Part shown: positions 1-8,842 of the stretch, piece after piece
Position numbering within the stretch: position 1 is the first letter of the stretch
Layout of the letters: each line of letters begins with the position of its first letter
Assembly: GCF_000328685.1 (NCBI RefSeq)
Contig: NC_019974.1
Span: 3,463,001-3,527,000, forward strand
Direction of reading: 5' to 3'
Source of the DNA: Natronococcus occultus SP4
Lineage (GTDB): Archaea; Halobacteriota; Halobacteria; Halobacteriales; Natrialbaceae
DNA length: 64,000 nucleotides
Position numbers and translations under genes: made by a program
The notes under the pieces: model-generated
What the model was told of the DNA's origin: nothing
Database searches by the model: none
What the model saw: only the letters and a program-made list of their open reading frames with translations

Positions 1-1
1 T

Positions 2-73
2 CCGATTACCGCACTCCCGAGCCGAGAGCGTCCGGTGACTTTACGGCTCCGACCGTGGAGGAGCGTCCGATGA
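2..73 (+). CDS. 3' end of an upstream gene (partial)
   Basis: A reading frame is open from the window edge and ends with TGA at 71-73. That stop overlaps the ATG at 70-72 of the next gene in an ATGA arrangement, which is common between co-transcribed haloarchaeal genes. Only about 23 residues are visible, basic and without a recognisable motif, so no function can be given. The overlap is the only support. Confidence 0.3.
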   Translation, partial: PITALPSRERPVTLRLRPWRSVR

Positions 74-387
74 CGACGCCGCGACGACGCCGCTACCTCC
101 GACTCCAGCTAGCCTGGGCCCTCGGCGCTGCGCTCGGGCTCGCCGTCCTCGGCGCGTTCTCCCTCGGCGCGTTCATCCTGCTGGCCGTCCTGGGAGCCGT
201 CGTCCTCGACGAGGTGCTGACGCCCGTCGAGGTCCGGCCGCGCTGGCGCGGGCGCCGCCTCCGGTGGCTCGCCGCGGTCGGCGCCCTCGCCGTCGCGGCC
301 GTCCTCGTCGGTCGCACGCTCGAGCTGCTCTCCGTCGGTCTCGCACTCCCTCCGGGATCGGTCGTCGCCGTGGGGGTGTTCGCGTAA
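70..387 (+). CDS. small integral membrane protein
   Basis: A 105-residue protein of unknown function. A basic N-terminus (PRRRRYLRLQ) is followed by two closely spaced hydrophobic stretches at about residues 14-45, an arginine-rich loop, and one or two further hydrophobic stretches at about 62-105. It is probably a three- to four-helix membrane protein. I chose ATG 70 because it forms an ATGA overlap with the preceding frame; an in-frame GTG at 55 is the alternative. The next gene starts 2 nt after its stop, so the two are very likely one operon. In haloarchaea such small membrane proteins sit beside DUF4350 proteins in MoxR/DUF58-type clusters; that placement is inference, since the upstream genes lie outside the window. 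Confidence 0.6.
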   Translation: MTTPRRRRYLRLQLAWALGAALGLAVLGAFSLGAFILLAVLGAVVLDEVLTPVEVRPRWRGRRLRWLAAVGALAVAAVLVGRTLELLSVGLALPPGSVVAVGVFA

Positions 388-389
388 CC

Positions 390-1199
390 GTGCTCCACTC
401 CGTCGATCGACGACGGCTCGCGTTGCTCGCGTTCGCCGCCGCCGTCGTCCTCGCGACCGTCTGGTTCGGCGCGACCGCGAGCGAGGCCCACGATCCGTAC
501 AATCCCGGGAGCGAGGGCACCAGCGAGCTCCGCCAGACCGTCGCGGACGACCCCGACAGCGAGGACGCGACCGTCGGCAACGACGATCTCGAGGACGCGG
601 ACGCCGCGATCGCCATCCCCGGACCAGAGACCGACGAATCGACCGCGGACGCCGCGGCGTTCGTCCGCGAGGGCGGGACCCTGATCGTGCTCGCCGACGA
701 TCCGTCGGCCGACGACGTCCTCGAATCGGTCGGTGCCGAGGCCCGCCTCGAGGACGGCGTGCTCCGCGACGATCGTCACCACCACCGCGGGCCCGCGATG
801 CCGACCGCGACCGAGACCGCCGACCACGAGCTGACGGCGGGGGTCGACCGACTGGGGCTCGACCGCGCGACGGCGATCGAACCGAACGACGCGACCGTCC
901 TCGCGACGACGAGCGAGTCGAGCTACCTCGTCGACGACCCCGACGCGACCCGCGACGAGGAGACGACGCCCGAACCTCACCCGGTCGTGACGGTCGAGGA
1001 CGTCGGCGGCGGAACGGTGCTCGTCGTCGGCGACGCCGCACTCGCGACCAACGGCGGGCTCGACCGCGAGGACAACGCGGCGCTGCTGGCGAACGGGTAC
1101 GCCGACGCCGATCGGGTCGTCCTGCTGGCGCCGGGCGCCGACGATCCCCCGCCGCTGGCGACGCTGCAGGAACGCGTCCTCGATCGCGTCGGCTCGTAG
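390..1199 (+). CDS. DUF4350-type membrane-anchored protein
   Basis: A 269-residue protein with one N-terminal hydrophobic segment (about residues 10-27, LALLAFAAAVVLATVWFG), then an extracytoplasmic region. A Rossmann-like stretch (AIAIPGPETDES, then FVREGGTLIVLADDPS) matches the layout of DUF4350 proteins, in which a glutamine-amidotransferase-like fold is tethered to the membrane. A second strand motif near the C-terminus (GGGTVLVVGDAALATN) fits the same fold. The GTG at 390 is chosen because it follows the preceding stop by 2 nt and leaves the hydrophobic anchor at the N-terminus; extending upstream adds a highly basic, non-halophilic stretch. The family is usually linked to MoxR AAA+/DUF58 operons; its biochemical role is not known. 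Confidence 0.7.
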   Translation: MLHSVDRRRLALLAFAAAVVLATVWFGATASEAHDPYNPGSEGTSELRQTVADDPDSEDATVGNDDLEDADAAIAIPGPETDESTADAAAFVREGGTLIVLADDPSADDVLESVGAEARLEDGVLRDDRHHHRGPAMPTATETADHELTAGVDRLGLDRATAIEPNDATVLATTSESSYLVDDPDATRDEETTPEPHPVVTVEDVGGGTVLVVGDAALATNGGLDREDNAALLANGYADADRVVLLAPGADDPPPLATLQERVLDRVGS

Positions 1200-1337
1200 C
1201 AGCCGGTTCGTCCAGCAACCCGTCGACGCAACGGACGGTTTCCGAACCCACGGGAGCGGGAAATCCGACCGTAGCCGGCTGACGCTCCGAAGCTATTTCT
1301 CGGCGCGCGGTGGGGAAAGGAGAGCGTCGACTCTCGC

Positions 1338-2366
1338 ATGGCTCTGGAAGTCGAACACATCGACGGCATCGAGGAGGCGAACCGCAACCAGTGGAACCAC
1401 GTCGTCGAGGGCTCGGAACTCGGCTGCGTCTTTCACCGCTACGAGTGGCTCCGGGCGATTGAGGAGGGGCTGGACCGCGAGCCCAGACACGTCCTGGTTT
1501 CGAAGAAGGGGAATCCGATCGCCCTCTTGCCGAACTTCGTCGCCCCGCTTGGCCCCGTCGCCCAGCTGAAGTCGATCGAACCGGGCTACGGCGGGCCGAT
1601 CGCGATGACCGACGAGGAGCGGGCGATCGAGCTCCTGCTCGACGGCGTCGCCGAGCGCTGCGACGGGCGCGTCCTGTTCAACCAGCTCCGAACCTACGAC
1701 GAGGGGTACGTCCGGTACCAGAACGTCCTCCGGGAGCGAGGGTACGACGTCACCGTCCACTCCTGTCGGTTCGCGCTGGATCTCACCCGCGGCTGGGACG
1801 CGGTTTTCGAGCGGATGGACGGCGAGCGCCGCCGCGGGATCAGGCGCGGCCACGAGACCGAGTTCGAGGTCCGCGAGGAACCCCTCACGGCCGGCGTGCT
1901 GGCGGCGTTCTACGACGACTACGTACGGGTGATGGATCGGGTCGGGATGCGGGCAGTTCCCTACACCTTTTTGGCCGCGCTCGAGAACCTCGAGGACCGG
2001 GTCGTGATCCTCTCGCTGCGGGTCGACGGACGGCGACGCGGGATGTACCTGTTCCTCGAGGACGACGAGCAGTCGGCGGTCCAGCACCTCTACACCGCCG
2101 TCACCCGGGATCACTTCGAGTACCACGCCCCCGAGTTGCTCCACGAGCACGCGATCAGGCGGGCGATCGATCGGGGGTACGAGACCTACGAGCTCCGGGG
2201 GTCGACGCCCGACTTCAGGAACGGCGTCTTCGGCTTCAAGGAACACTTCGGCGCCCGGCCGATGCCGCTGTTGTTGTGGGAACGGGGCCGACCCGCGCCG
2301 GCCCAGTCGGCGCTCGACCTCGCGCGAACGCTTTACTGGCGGTTCGGGTCGCCGACGTGGAACTGA
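1338..2366 (+). CDS. FemAB/GNAT-like acyltransferase
   Basis: A 342-residue protein resembling the FemAB-like branch of the GNAT superfamily (Acetyltransf_6 type): two GNAT-like halves, with an N-terminal WNHVVEGSELGCVFHRYEWL stretch and a C-terminal half ending in GVFGFKEHFGARPMPLLLWE. In haloarchaea such proteins cluster with glycosyltransferases and polysaccharide exporters and probably add an acyl or aminoacyl group to a surface-glycan precursor. The substrate cannot be read from sequence. Length is normal and no signal peptide is seen, so it should be cytoplasmic. ATG 1338 gives the conserved N-terminus (MALEVEHIDGIEEANRNQW). A flippase gene follows 129 nt downstream on the same strand, consistent with a glycan function. 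Confidence 0.75.
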   Translation: MALEVEHIDGIEEANRNQWNHVVEGSELGCVFHRYEWLRAIEEGLDREPRHVLVSKKGNPIALLPNFVAPLGPVAQLKSIEPGYGGPIAMTDEERAIELLLDGVAERCDGRVLFNQLRTYDEGYVRYQNVLRERGYDVTVHSCRFALDLTRGWDAVFERMDGERRRGIRRGHETEFEVREEPLTAGVLAAFYDDYVRVMDRVGMRAVPYTFLAALENLEDRVVILSLRVDGRRRGMYLFLEDDEQSAVQHLYTAVTRDHFEYHAPELLHEHAIRRAIDRGYETYELRGSTPDFRNGVFGFKEHFGARPMPLLLWERGRPAPAQSALDLARTLYWRFGSPTWN

Positions 2367-2495
2367 TGGGAGCAAAGGCTCGGCTCGCGACGGGCGATCG
2401 CCGTCCGAACCCGTCGGCGAGCGCGTCGCTCACGACTGTCGACGGGTCGGCCGTCGTATTACGTCGATCGACGGCGTGGGAACCGACGGATCCGC

Positions 2496-4025
2496 ATGGC
2501 TGACTCGCTGTCCTCGGCGGTGCGGTCGGTCGTCGGCGCGAAGCTGTTCGTCGTCTTCGCGGGCGTTCTGTTCACGCCCGCGCTGGTCAGGCTGCTCGGC
2601 CCGACGGAGTACGGCCGGTACGCGCTCGTGCTGTCGATCTTCGGGCTCGTCAACGTCGTGATCGCCGGCGGGACCAGCGACGCGGTCCGCAAGTACATCG
2701 CCGAGCGTTCGGTGCCGACCTGGCAGGCGGCGGTCTACGGCTACGTATTCCGCCCGACGCTGCTCCTGGGCGTCCTGGTTGGCGCTGCCTTCTGGCTCGC
2801 CGCGTGGTCCGGCCTCGCTGCCCGCCTGTTCGGCGCGCCGTTTACCTCGCTGTTCTATCTGCTCGGCGGGTACGCCCTCGCCAGCCAGCTTGCCACCCAC
2901 AACCTGCGGACGCTGATGGGGCTCGAGCTGGAATCGCGCTCCGAGCCACTGAAGGTCGTCGAGAAGACGCTGTTCGTCGTCACCGCGCTGGGGCTGGTCG
3001 TCCTGGGACTGGGCGTCGAGGGGGTGCTCCTCGGACACATCCTCGCCAGCGCGACGGTGTTCGTCCTCGCGCTCCCGGTTATCGCGCGGTCGATCCCGCT
3101 GCGGGCGCTCGTCTCGCCGCCCGACGTCGACCTGCCGAAACGCGGGATCGTCGGCTACCTCGCGAGCACGGTGCTGTTCTTTCTGTTCCTGAACTCGCTG
3201 TACCACGTCGACGTCGTCCTGTTGCAGCTGTGGACGACCGACGAGACCGTCGGCTACTACCGCGGGGCGCTCTCGATCGCCGAGTTCCTCTGGCTCGCCC
3301 CCACAGCGGTCCAGCTCGTGCTCCTCCAGCGGATCTCGAACCTCTGGGCGACCGACGACCTCACGGCGATCCAGCGCCAGGCCGAGCGGGCCACCCGGTA
3401 CGTCCTCTTGCTCACCGTCTTGCTCGCAATCGGCGTCGCCGCGCTGTCCGGGGCGTTCGTCCCGCTCTACCTCGGCTCGGCGTTTACCCCCTCGATCCTC
3501 CCGCTACTGCTGTTGCTCCCCGGCGTCGTCGGGTTCGCGGTCGCGCGGCCGACGCTTGCGATCAATCAGGGCCGTCGCTCCCTGCGGCCGCTGCTCGTCG
3601 CGACGGGCGCCTGCTCGCTGGTCAACCTCGCGTTGAACCTGGCGCTGATCCCCGCCTACGGGATGGCCGGCGCGGCGGTCGCGACCTCGATCGGCTACGG
3701 CAGCCTCGTCGCGTTCCAGGCGCTGGCCGCCCGTCGCCTGGGCTACCGCCCGCTCGCGGGGCTGCGGTGGCGCCCCGTCCTCCTCTCGGCCGCGGGGACC
3801 GTCCTCGTCGTCGTCCCGGTCGCGTTGCTCGCGCCCTCGTCGCTGTTCGCGCTCGCTGTCGTTCCGCCGCTTGGCGCGCTGGCGTACGCGGTGCTTTCGG
3901 TCGTTACCGGTGCCTTGACCTCCGAGGACGTCCGCGAGCTGCTCGACGGGATCGGCGTCCTCCCGCGGAGCCTCGAGCGACGGCTGTTCGTGGTCGTCGA
4001 TCGACTGCCGAGGCTCCGTGAGTGA
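2496..4025 (+). CDS. polysaccharide/oligosaccharide flippase (Wzx/MATE-like)
   Basis: A 509-residue polytopic membrane protein with about 12-14 hydrophobic segments. It begins with the family hallmark in which a first helix leads into LLGPTEYGRYALVLSIFGLV, typical of the polysaccharide-biosynthesis branch of the MOP flippase superfamily. It should move a lipid-linked oligosaccharide across the membrane for S-layer N-glycosylation or exopolysaccharide assembly. Substrate specificity is not visible. An AT-rich TATA-like stretch (about 2453-2461) lies about 38 nt upstream of ATG 2496. Its 3' end overlaps the convergent proline dehydrogenase frame by 122 nt, which is unusual (see that entry). It is separated by about 3 kb and a mobile block from the main glycan locus. 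Confidence 0.85.
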   Translation: MADSLSSAVRSVVGAKLFVVFAGVLFTPALVRLLGPTEYGRYALVLSIFGLVNVVIAGGTSDAVRKYIAERSVPTWQAAVYGYVFRPTLLLGVLVGAAFWLAAWSGLAARLFGAPFTSLFYLLGGYALASQLATHNLRTLMGLELESRSEPLKVVEKTLFVVTALGLVVLGLGVEGVLLGHILASATVFVLALPVIARSIPLRALVSPPDVDLPKRGIVGYLASTVLFFLFLNSLYHVDVVLLQLWTTDETVGYYRGALSIAEFLWLAPTAVQLVLLQRISNLWATDDLTAIQRQAERATRYVLLLTVLLAIGVAALSGAFVPLYLGSAFTPSILPLLLLLPGVVGFAVARPTLAINQGRRSLRPLLVATGACSLVNLALNLALIPAYGMAGAAVATSIGYGSLVAFQALAARRLGYRPLAGLRWRPVLLSAAGTVLVVVPVALLAPSSLFALAVVPPLGALAYAVLSVVTGALTSEDVRELLDGIGVLPRSLERRLFVVVDRLPRLRE

Positions 4026-4908
4026 TCGGGTACTGGCGATCCGACGGCGCCCCGCTCGCTCGATCACCGCGCCCGAGCAGCGCACGCAGTGCGACCCGGA
4101 GCGTGTGTTCGTTCTCGGTCAGTCGGTTCAGGAAGTACCGCTTCCAGCGGCTGCCGTAGGGGACGTACTGGTCGACGTCGTACTCGCTCGCCAGCTCGCG
4201 CTGGACCGTCGGCCGCACGCCCATCAGCATCTGTACCTCGAGGGTCGTCCCGTGACACTCGCCCAGTTCGGTCGCGTACTCGATGATCGTGAGGTCGTGG
4301 GTCGCGACGGCGATCGGCCCCTCGAAGCTCTCGAACGCCCGCTCGAGGACGTCCCGGTAGGCCCGGGCCATCCGCTCCGGATCGCGGTAGGCGACCGAGC
4401 GCGGCTCGTCGTAGGCGCCGCCCCTCACGAGCCGGAGCCGACCGGGGACGTCGGCGAGGCGATCGAGGTCGGCGGGCGTCCGTTTGAGGTTCGCCTGCAG
4501 GCAGACGCCCAGCCCCGAATCACCGTAGCTGGGGGCGAACGCCTCGAACGCCTCGAGCGTCGCGTCCGTCGTCGTCCGCTCCTCCATGTCCAGCCAGACG
4601 ACGACGTCGCGATCGCTCGCGACCGCGAGGACGGACTCCAGGCATCGACGGAAGACGTCCTCGCCGAGGTCGAGCCCGAGCTGGGTGGGTTTGACCGACA
4701 CCGCCCCCTCCAGTCCCGTCTCCCCGATCGCCGCGACCAGCTCGCGGTAGGCCGCCGCGTCGGCGCTCACCCGCCAGGGATCGTCGTGGTGAGTGCCGAG
4801 CCGATTTACCATTCCGCCGAGGCCGTCCTCGTTCAGCCGACGGACGCGGTCGAGGGCCTCGGCTTCGGTCTCGCCGGCGACGAATCGACTGGCTACGGGC
4901 GGGATCAT
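3904..4908 (-). CDS. proline dehydrogenase
   Basis: A 334-residue FAD-dependent enzyme that would oxidise proline to pyrroline-5-carboxylate. Family motifs are seen in order: VSVKPTQLGLD (flavin-site strand), RLVRGGAYDEP, EVQMLMGVR, and YVPYGSRWKRYFLNRLTE near the C-terminus, the substrate-binding RxxxRR-like region of the family. The start at 4908 is supported by an ATGA overlap with the stop of the upstream gene. The C-terminal 50 or so residues after ALRALLGR are rich in Arg, Gly and Pro and unlike acidic halophilic protein; they lie antisense to the flippase 3' end. Homologs normally stop near ALRALLGR, so loss of the original stop, by point change or frameshift, is likely. Core catalytic regions look intact. 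Confidence 0.85.
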   Translation of the reverse strand: MIPPVASRFVAGETEAEALDRVRRLNEDGLGGMVNRLGTHHDDPWRVSADAAAYRELVAAIGETGLEGAVSVKPTQLGLDLGEDVFRRCLESVLAVASDRDVVVWLDMEERTTTDATLEAFEAFAPSYGDSGLGVCLQANLKRTPADLDRLADVPGRLRLVRGGAYDEPRSVAYRDPERMARAYRDVLERAFESFEGPIAVATHDLTIIEYATELGECHGTTLEVQMLMGVRPTVQRELASEYDVDQYVPYGSRWKRYFLNRLTENEHTLRVALRALLGRGDRASGAPSDRQYPITHGASAVDRRPRTAVARGSAGGRRSRRAARGRPRRSRHR

Positions 4909-5780
4909 CCGTCGGTATCGCTCGCGTCGTCGGGCTCCCACCAACAGGTGACCCGTCGCTCGCCGGGCCGGTCTTCCAGCACGATCGCGTCGACCGGGCG
5001 CTCGAGGCCGACCGCGAGCCCGACCCCCAGGATCGAGACGACGGGGTGGTCGAACCGATCCGCGGGACCGAAGACGCCCTCCGAAATCGCGACGTCGAGC
5101 CGCCCGTCCCCGGCGTCGATCGACGGCTCGGCGCGGTCGACGACCTCGAAGCGGTCGGCGAGCGCGTCGGTCAGCTGTTCGGCCAGTCGCTCCGGATCGC
5201 CCGCTAGTCCGTCCGCGAGCGAGCGCTCGAGCTCGGCGACGAACGGGGCGCCGACCGGCTCGAGCGACAGCGTCGTGTCCCCGGTCTCGCCGCCGTCCTC
5301 GGCGACGAGATCCGTCGATCGCGGGCGATCGGCCGCGAGGGGAACGATCAGTCGAACGCCGTCGGCTCCTCGTCCCGCGAGCGGAACGTAGCGCCGATCG
5401 GCGGTCGCACCGATCGTCTCCACGAGCCGGGCGAGGTTCCGTGCGCTCGTCTCGTACACCCGCGTCGCGTCCCGCGCCTCGATCGCCCGTTCGGGCTCTA
5501 TCTCGGCCGCCAGTACGGCGGCGAACCCGCCGATCCCGGCCAGCGCGAACAGCACTGTCCGGCCGTCGGGGAGGGCGAGCCCGGCGACGAACGCCAGCGC
5601 GCCGAGGACGGCGAACCCGACCGCCGTCGTCGGGTCCTGGAGCTGTTCCTCGAAGCTCCGGACGTCCTCGCGACCGCGCGAGTGGCGTTCGGCGTCGCTC
5701 GAGTCCGAACGGTGATCGTCCGACGACCGCCGACGGATCGTCGAGGCGTCGTCGCCCAGATCGGCCGTCACGGCCGCCAC
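4905..5780 (-). CDS. conserved haloarchaeal membrane protein, unknown function
   Basis: A 291-residue protein I cannot assign to a named function. The first 40 or so residues are hydrophilic and Asp/Ser/Arg-rich. Two adjacent hydrophobic helices follow at about residues 53-95 (VGFAVLGALAFVAGLAL and VLFALAGIGGFAAVLAAEI). Then comes a long soluble domain with LVETIGATADRRYVPLAGRGADGVRLIVPL and a C-terminal strand (HPVVSILGVGLAVGLERPV). It starts at GTG 5780, with a second in-frame GTG three codons later. Its stop overlaps the start of proline dehydrogenase (ATGA), so the two are translationally coupled; this is the only clue to its role. Confidence 0.65.
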   Translation of the reverse strand: MAAVTADLGDDASTIRRRSSDDHRSDSSDAERHSRGREDVRSFEEQLQDPTTAVGFAVLGALAFVAGLALPDGRTVLFALAGIGGFAAVLAAEIEPERAIEARDATRVYETSARNLARLVETIGATADRRYVPLAGRGADGVRLIVPLAADRPRSTDLVAEDGGETGDTTLSLEPVGAPFVAELERSLADGLAGDPERLAEQLTDALADRFEVVDRAEPSIDAGDGRLDVAISEGVFGPADRFDHPVVSILGVGLAVGLERPVDAIVLEDRPGERRVTCWWEPDDASDTDG

Positions 5781-6075
5781 CTCCGTCGAACGGGCGCGTC
5801 GTCGTGACTCGAGCCGGGGCGGGCGAACCGGACGAACGTTCGGGAACGCGACACGAGTGTCACCCGGCGAACGTACGGCGAAGGGGTGTTTGAAGCTGTG
5901 GGAGCGAAACGTTGCGTTTCCTCGCGCCCGTTCCGATAATTCCGGATTTCCCGACGTCGACGGCGAGCGACCGGTCGCGGGTTCGGGACCCCCGGACGGA
6001 CCGTTTCGAAGGGATCGAGGACGTGGCTTCCGATCGTCGATCAGCTCGAGAGACCGTTCGGAACGACGACTACCG

Positions 6076-6085
6076 GGTTTTATGC
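6076..6085 (+). promoter_or_regulatory. TATA-like element of the DUF1616 gene
   Basis: GGTTTTATGC is centred about 30 nt before ATG 6110 (and about 24 before an in-frame GTG 6104). This is the spacing expected for a leaderless archaeal transcript. The rest of 5781-6075 holds no gene I can support. Confidence 0.45.
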
Positions 6086-6109
6086 GCCGACGGCGGAAGC
6101 TCCGTGTCG

Positions 6110-7063
6110 ATGGGGTCGAACGGCGAATCCGAACCGGGCTGGCGGCTCCCTGCCGACCTCGCTGCGGCGCTGGCGCTGACGGCGCTGGTGAACGTCGCGG
6201 CGTTCGCGCCGGTGGTTCGCGAGACGCCGGTTCGGATCCCGCTCGGGCTCGCCGTTCTCCTGTTCGTTCCCGGCTACGTCGTCGTCGCCGCGCTGTTTCC
6301 CGGGCGACGCGACGTCGACGCCATCGATCGGCTCTCGCTGTCGGTCGTCGCGAGCGCGGTCGTGGTCCCCGCCGTTGGGCTGGTGCTGAACGCGACGCCG
6401 TGGGGGATCCGGCTCGGCCCGATGCTGGTGGGGGTCTCGCTCGTCATCGTCGTCGGATGCGTCCTCGGGACGCGGCGACGACTGGCGGTGCGGCCCGACG
6501 AGCGGTTCCGGGTGCCGTATCGCGAGTGGACTCGACAGAAGGTCGCGGTGGTCCGACCGAACGGCGGTACCGACCTCGCGCTGACGCTGTCGCTTGCCGT
6601 CGCCGTGATCGTCGCCGTCGGCGCGGCCGGGTTCGCCGTCGCTGATCATCACGGTTACGGGCCCGAGAACGGCGAGGACGACGCCGCGGCGATCTCGCTG
6701 CTCGATTCTGACGGCGACCTGCTGGCCGAGTCGGAAGCGACCCTCGAGCCGGGGTCGGCCGGTTCCGTGTTTGTCGGCGTCGACAACTACGGGGGCGAGC
6801 CGAGAAGTTACATCGTCCTCGCGCTCGAGCGGGAGCTCGCGGACGACGGCACTGTCACGGACGAGCGCGAACTCGAGCGGTTCGACGTGACCGTTGACGA
6901 CGGCGAACGCGGGACGGTCGAGCACGAACTCGAACCGACGGCGGGGGGAGACGTTCAGTTCGTCTGGTTGCTGTATCCGGATGCGGTGCCCGAGGAGCCG
7001 TCGACCGACTCCGCCGATGCATACGCTTCCTTGATGGTCAGCGGTGAGGAGGCTCCCGGGTAG
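6110..7063 (+). CDS. DUF1616 family membrane protein
   Basis: A 317-residue protein with four hydrophobic helices in the first 130 residues (LAAALALTALVNVAAFAPVV, then IPLGLAVLLFVPGYVVVAALF and two more). The second helix has the LFVPGYVVVAALFP signature of DUF1616. A cytoplasmic loop, a further helix (LALTLSLAVAVIVAVGAAGFAVA) and a C-terminal extracytoplasmic beta-rich domain (VFVGVDNYGGEPRSYIVLALE) follow. The family has no established biochemical role; in haloarchaea it is frequent next to glycan and cell-surface genes. A 66-codon upstream extension is open but lacks halophilic composition, and the TATA element favours ATG 6110. The gene stands alone, followed by an IS6 element. Confidence 0.75.
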   Translation: MGSNGESEPGWRLPADLAAALALTALVNVAAFAPVVRETPVRIPLGLAVLLFVPGYVVVAALFPGRRDVDAIDRLSLSVVASAVVVPAVGLVLNATPWGIRLGPMLVGVSLVIVVGCVLGTRRRLAVRPDERFRVPYREWTRQKVAVVRPNGGTDLALTLSLAVAVIVAVGAAGFAVADHHGYGPENGEDDAAAISLLDSDGDLLAESEATLEPGSAGSVFVGVDNYGGEPRSYIVLALERELADDGTVTDERELERFDVTVDDGERGTVEHELEPTAGGDVQFVWLLYPDAVPEEPSTDSADAYASLMVSGEEAPG

Positions 7064-7188
7064 TGTCATTGAGGTGAATCTTGATCGATTGTTTTTCTGT
7101 CCATTTCGCTTCGGGACGTCGACGGCTCCTCACAGCCCTACTCGGCGAGTGCTGTGCGGTCAGATTTAATGTGGGTGTGTGTGAACGG

Positions 7189-7881
7189 TTGTGTTTAGTT
7201 AAGGCTGAAGGATGAGTCGGGGTGATTTTCAGCTGGTCTATGGCGAAAATCGCCCGCCTCAGTGGTGGTAGCGACTGGATCGAATTAGATTTTGTGGAGC
7301 GAGAGCGGACACCGCGTCAGTTGATGGAGCTGGGTATTCGGCTGCACTTTGCGGGATTATCGCTTTCGAATACCGTTCGAGAATTAGAGAAGTTCGGTGT
7401 CGAGCGGTCGCGGAAAGCTGTCCACGACTGGGTTCAGAAAGCCAATCTACAGCCGGCCAGTAACGCCAGTCCGGATCACGTTGCGCTCGACGAGACGGTG
7501 ATCCGAATCAACGGCAAACAGTTCTGGCTGTACGCCGCTGTCGATCCCGAGACGTACGAATTCCTGCACTTACGGCTGTTTACGACGACTACAACGGCAT
7601 TGACACAGCGATTCCTCCGAGAGCTTCGTGAGAAACACGACGTCGAAGACGCCGTGTTTCTCGTCGATCACGCCCAGCATCTAGCAACAGCACTCCAGCG
7701 AACCGGGCTCCGATTCCGACCCGAACGACACGGAAATCGGAATGCTGTCGAACGTGTCTTTAGAGAGGTAAAACGACGCACATCCTCATTCAGTAATAAT
7801 TTCAGTCACGTCGATCCAACAACCGCCGAAACGTGGTTACAAGCCTTCGCTGTCTGGTGGAACTTGCTTAACTAAACACAA
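7189..7881 (+). mobile_element. IS6-family insertion sequence, intact
   Basis: A 693-bp element bounded by perfect 15-bp inverted repeats (TTGTGTTTAGTTAAG at 7189-7203 and its complement at 7867-7881), enclosing one transposase gene. A 10-bp direct repeat GTGTGAACGG lies directly before the left end (7179-7188) and 2 nt after the right end (7884-7893). IS6 elements usually make 8-bp duplications, so this is a possible but imperfect target-site duplication. The insertion marks the left edge of the lower-GC accessory block. Confidence 0.8.
7240..7875 (+). CDS. IS6-family DDE transposase
   Basis: A 211-residue transposase. An N-terminal HTH region (LSLSNTVRELEKFGVERSRK, VHDWVQKA) precedes a compact DDE catalytic domain: first Asp in LDETVIRINGKQFWLYAAVD, second in FLVDH, and the Glu in RNAVERVFREVKRRTSSFSN. 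All three are present, so the enzyme may be active. The chosen ATG gives the usual MAKIARLSGG N-terminus; an in-frame upstream ATG at 7222 adds six residues. Its relative at 16366-17001 shares the same architecture but differs at many positions, so the two are distinct elements rather than copies. Confidence 0.9.
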   Translation: MAKIARLSGGSDWIELDFVERERTPRQLMELGIRLHFAGLSLSNTVRELEKFGVERSRKAVHDWVQKANLQPASNASPDHVALDETVIRINGKQFWLYAAVDPETYEFLHLRLFTTTTTALTQRFLRELREKHDVEDAVFLVDHAQHLATALQRTGLRFRPERHGNRNAVERVFREVKRRTSSFSNNFSHVDPTTAETWLQAFAVWWNLLN

Positions 7882-8842
7882 TGGTGTGAACGGCACTGCC
7901 CCTCCGGAATGTTCTTCGTCTAGCCTCACGTGACTGATTGTCTATTTGAAGAGACAAGCTGGCTTCCACCTGATCGGCGTCGAGTGCAGATCGCTATTGG
8001 TAAAAGTATTGTCGGTATTAGACCGCTTGCTCTTGTAAATACATAGCAATACTGAAGTCCAATTCGATACTTACTGCGGAGTTCTTTGTACGACAAGAAT
8101 CGACACATATACCAGGTTTTTACCTCAGCTAACCGAGAAACACGATTCATCAATAGATTTTATCAACTATCTTCTTTCTACACATCAGAATAGTCATATC
8201 AAGTGAAGAAATGCTAAGAGTCGCGCTATATACCGGATAGCTCCATCATATAATCTATGAGTTAGGAGTCGAGAAACGTTCTGCGGTATTGTGGTCATTT
8301 TACATAATTGAACCATTCCATTGTTATAATATAAATCTGAAAATAAATATAGGGTATAAGCTGGACAGTGGTTCCATGCGAGCGGAACCAGTTTCACTGA
8401 ATGCACTGTCCGGTCTACGGAGTGGTAACAAATACTCCGTGAGAATTACATTAGTACCAATGTATAAACCACTGTTTTCACACCGTGAGCCGAGGATCAT
8501 TATTGAAAATTATTGGTTGTTGAGCGAAATCACACACCCGAAATATCGGCGACGTCCCGACCCACTCGCGGTCGTGTCTCGTCCGAACAGCTCATGAATC
8601 AAATCACTTCTAAGAGGTCGTTCGAATCGGTGGAATCCGACCTGCTAACCGATGCCTGCAACTCGAGAATACTGACCCCGGTTCGACGGTTCCACCGACA
8701 AATATGGCATTTAATGCCATAGTAAGTGGTCAAATATATATTTTTGATTAACTCTCCATGGGAGGTCGAGTCAGCTTGAGATGCGTCGCTGCCCAGCTGT
8801 TAGTTAGTATCGTCTATTACGCTACTAGTGAAGAACTGGCTA
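7882..8842. other. AT-rich region without a supported gene
   Basis: About 960 bp with markedly lower GC than either flank. The short open frames present (up to about 100 codons) have no halophilic composition and no recognisable motif. The only structure I see is the hairpin cluster at 8363-8440. Confidence 0.5.
8363..8440 (+). ncRNA. candidate structured RNA: nested and tandem hairpins
   Basis: An outer pair GGACAGTG (8363-8370) with CACTGTCC (8404-8411) encloses an inner hairpin GGTTCC/GGAACC (8370-8375 with 8384-8389; the G at 8370 can join either stem). Six bases later a third hairpin, ACGGAGT (8417-8423) with ACTCCGT (8434-8440), follows. AT-rich TATA-like sequence precedes it at about 8328-8355. 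No coding frame explains the pairing. Whether it is transcribed is unknown; a decayed mobile-element end is an alternative. Confidence 0.3.

Noticed and set aside
93..1251. Long minus-strand open frames over the DUF4350 gene (295 and 380 codons)
   Set aside because: They are Arg-rich shadows caused by the high GC content; the plus-strand genes have the acidic composition and family motifs.
7179..7893. Exact target-site duplication of the first IS6 element
   Set aside because: GTGTGAACGG flanks it, but 2 nt off on the right and 10 rather than 8 bp. Kept only as a possibility.
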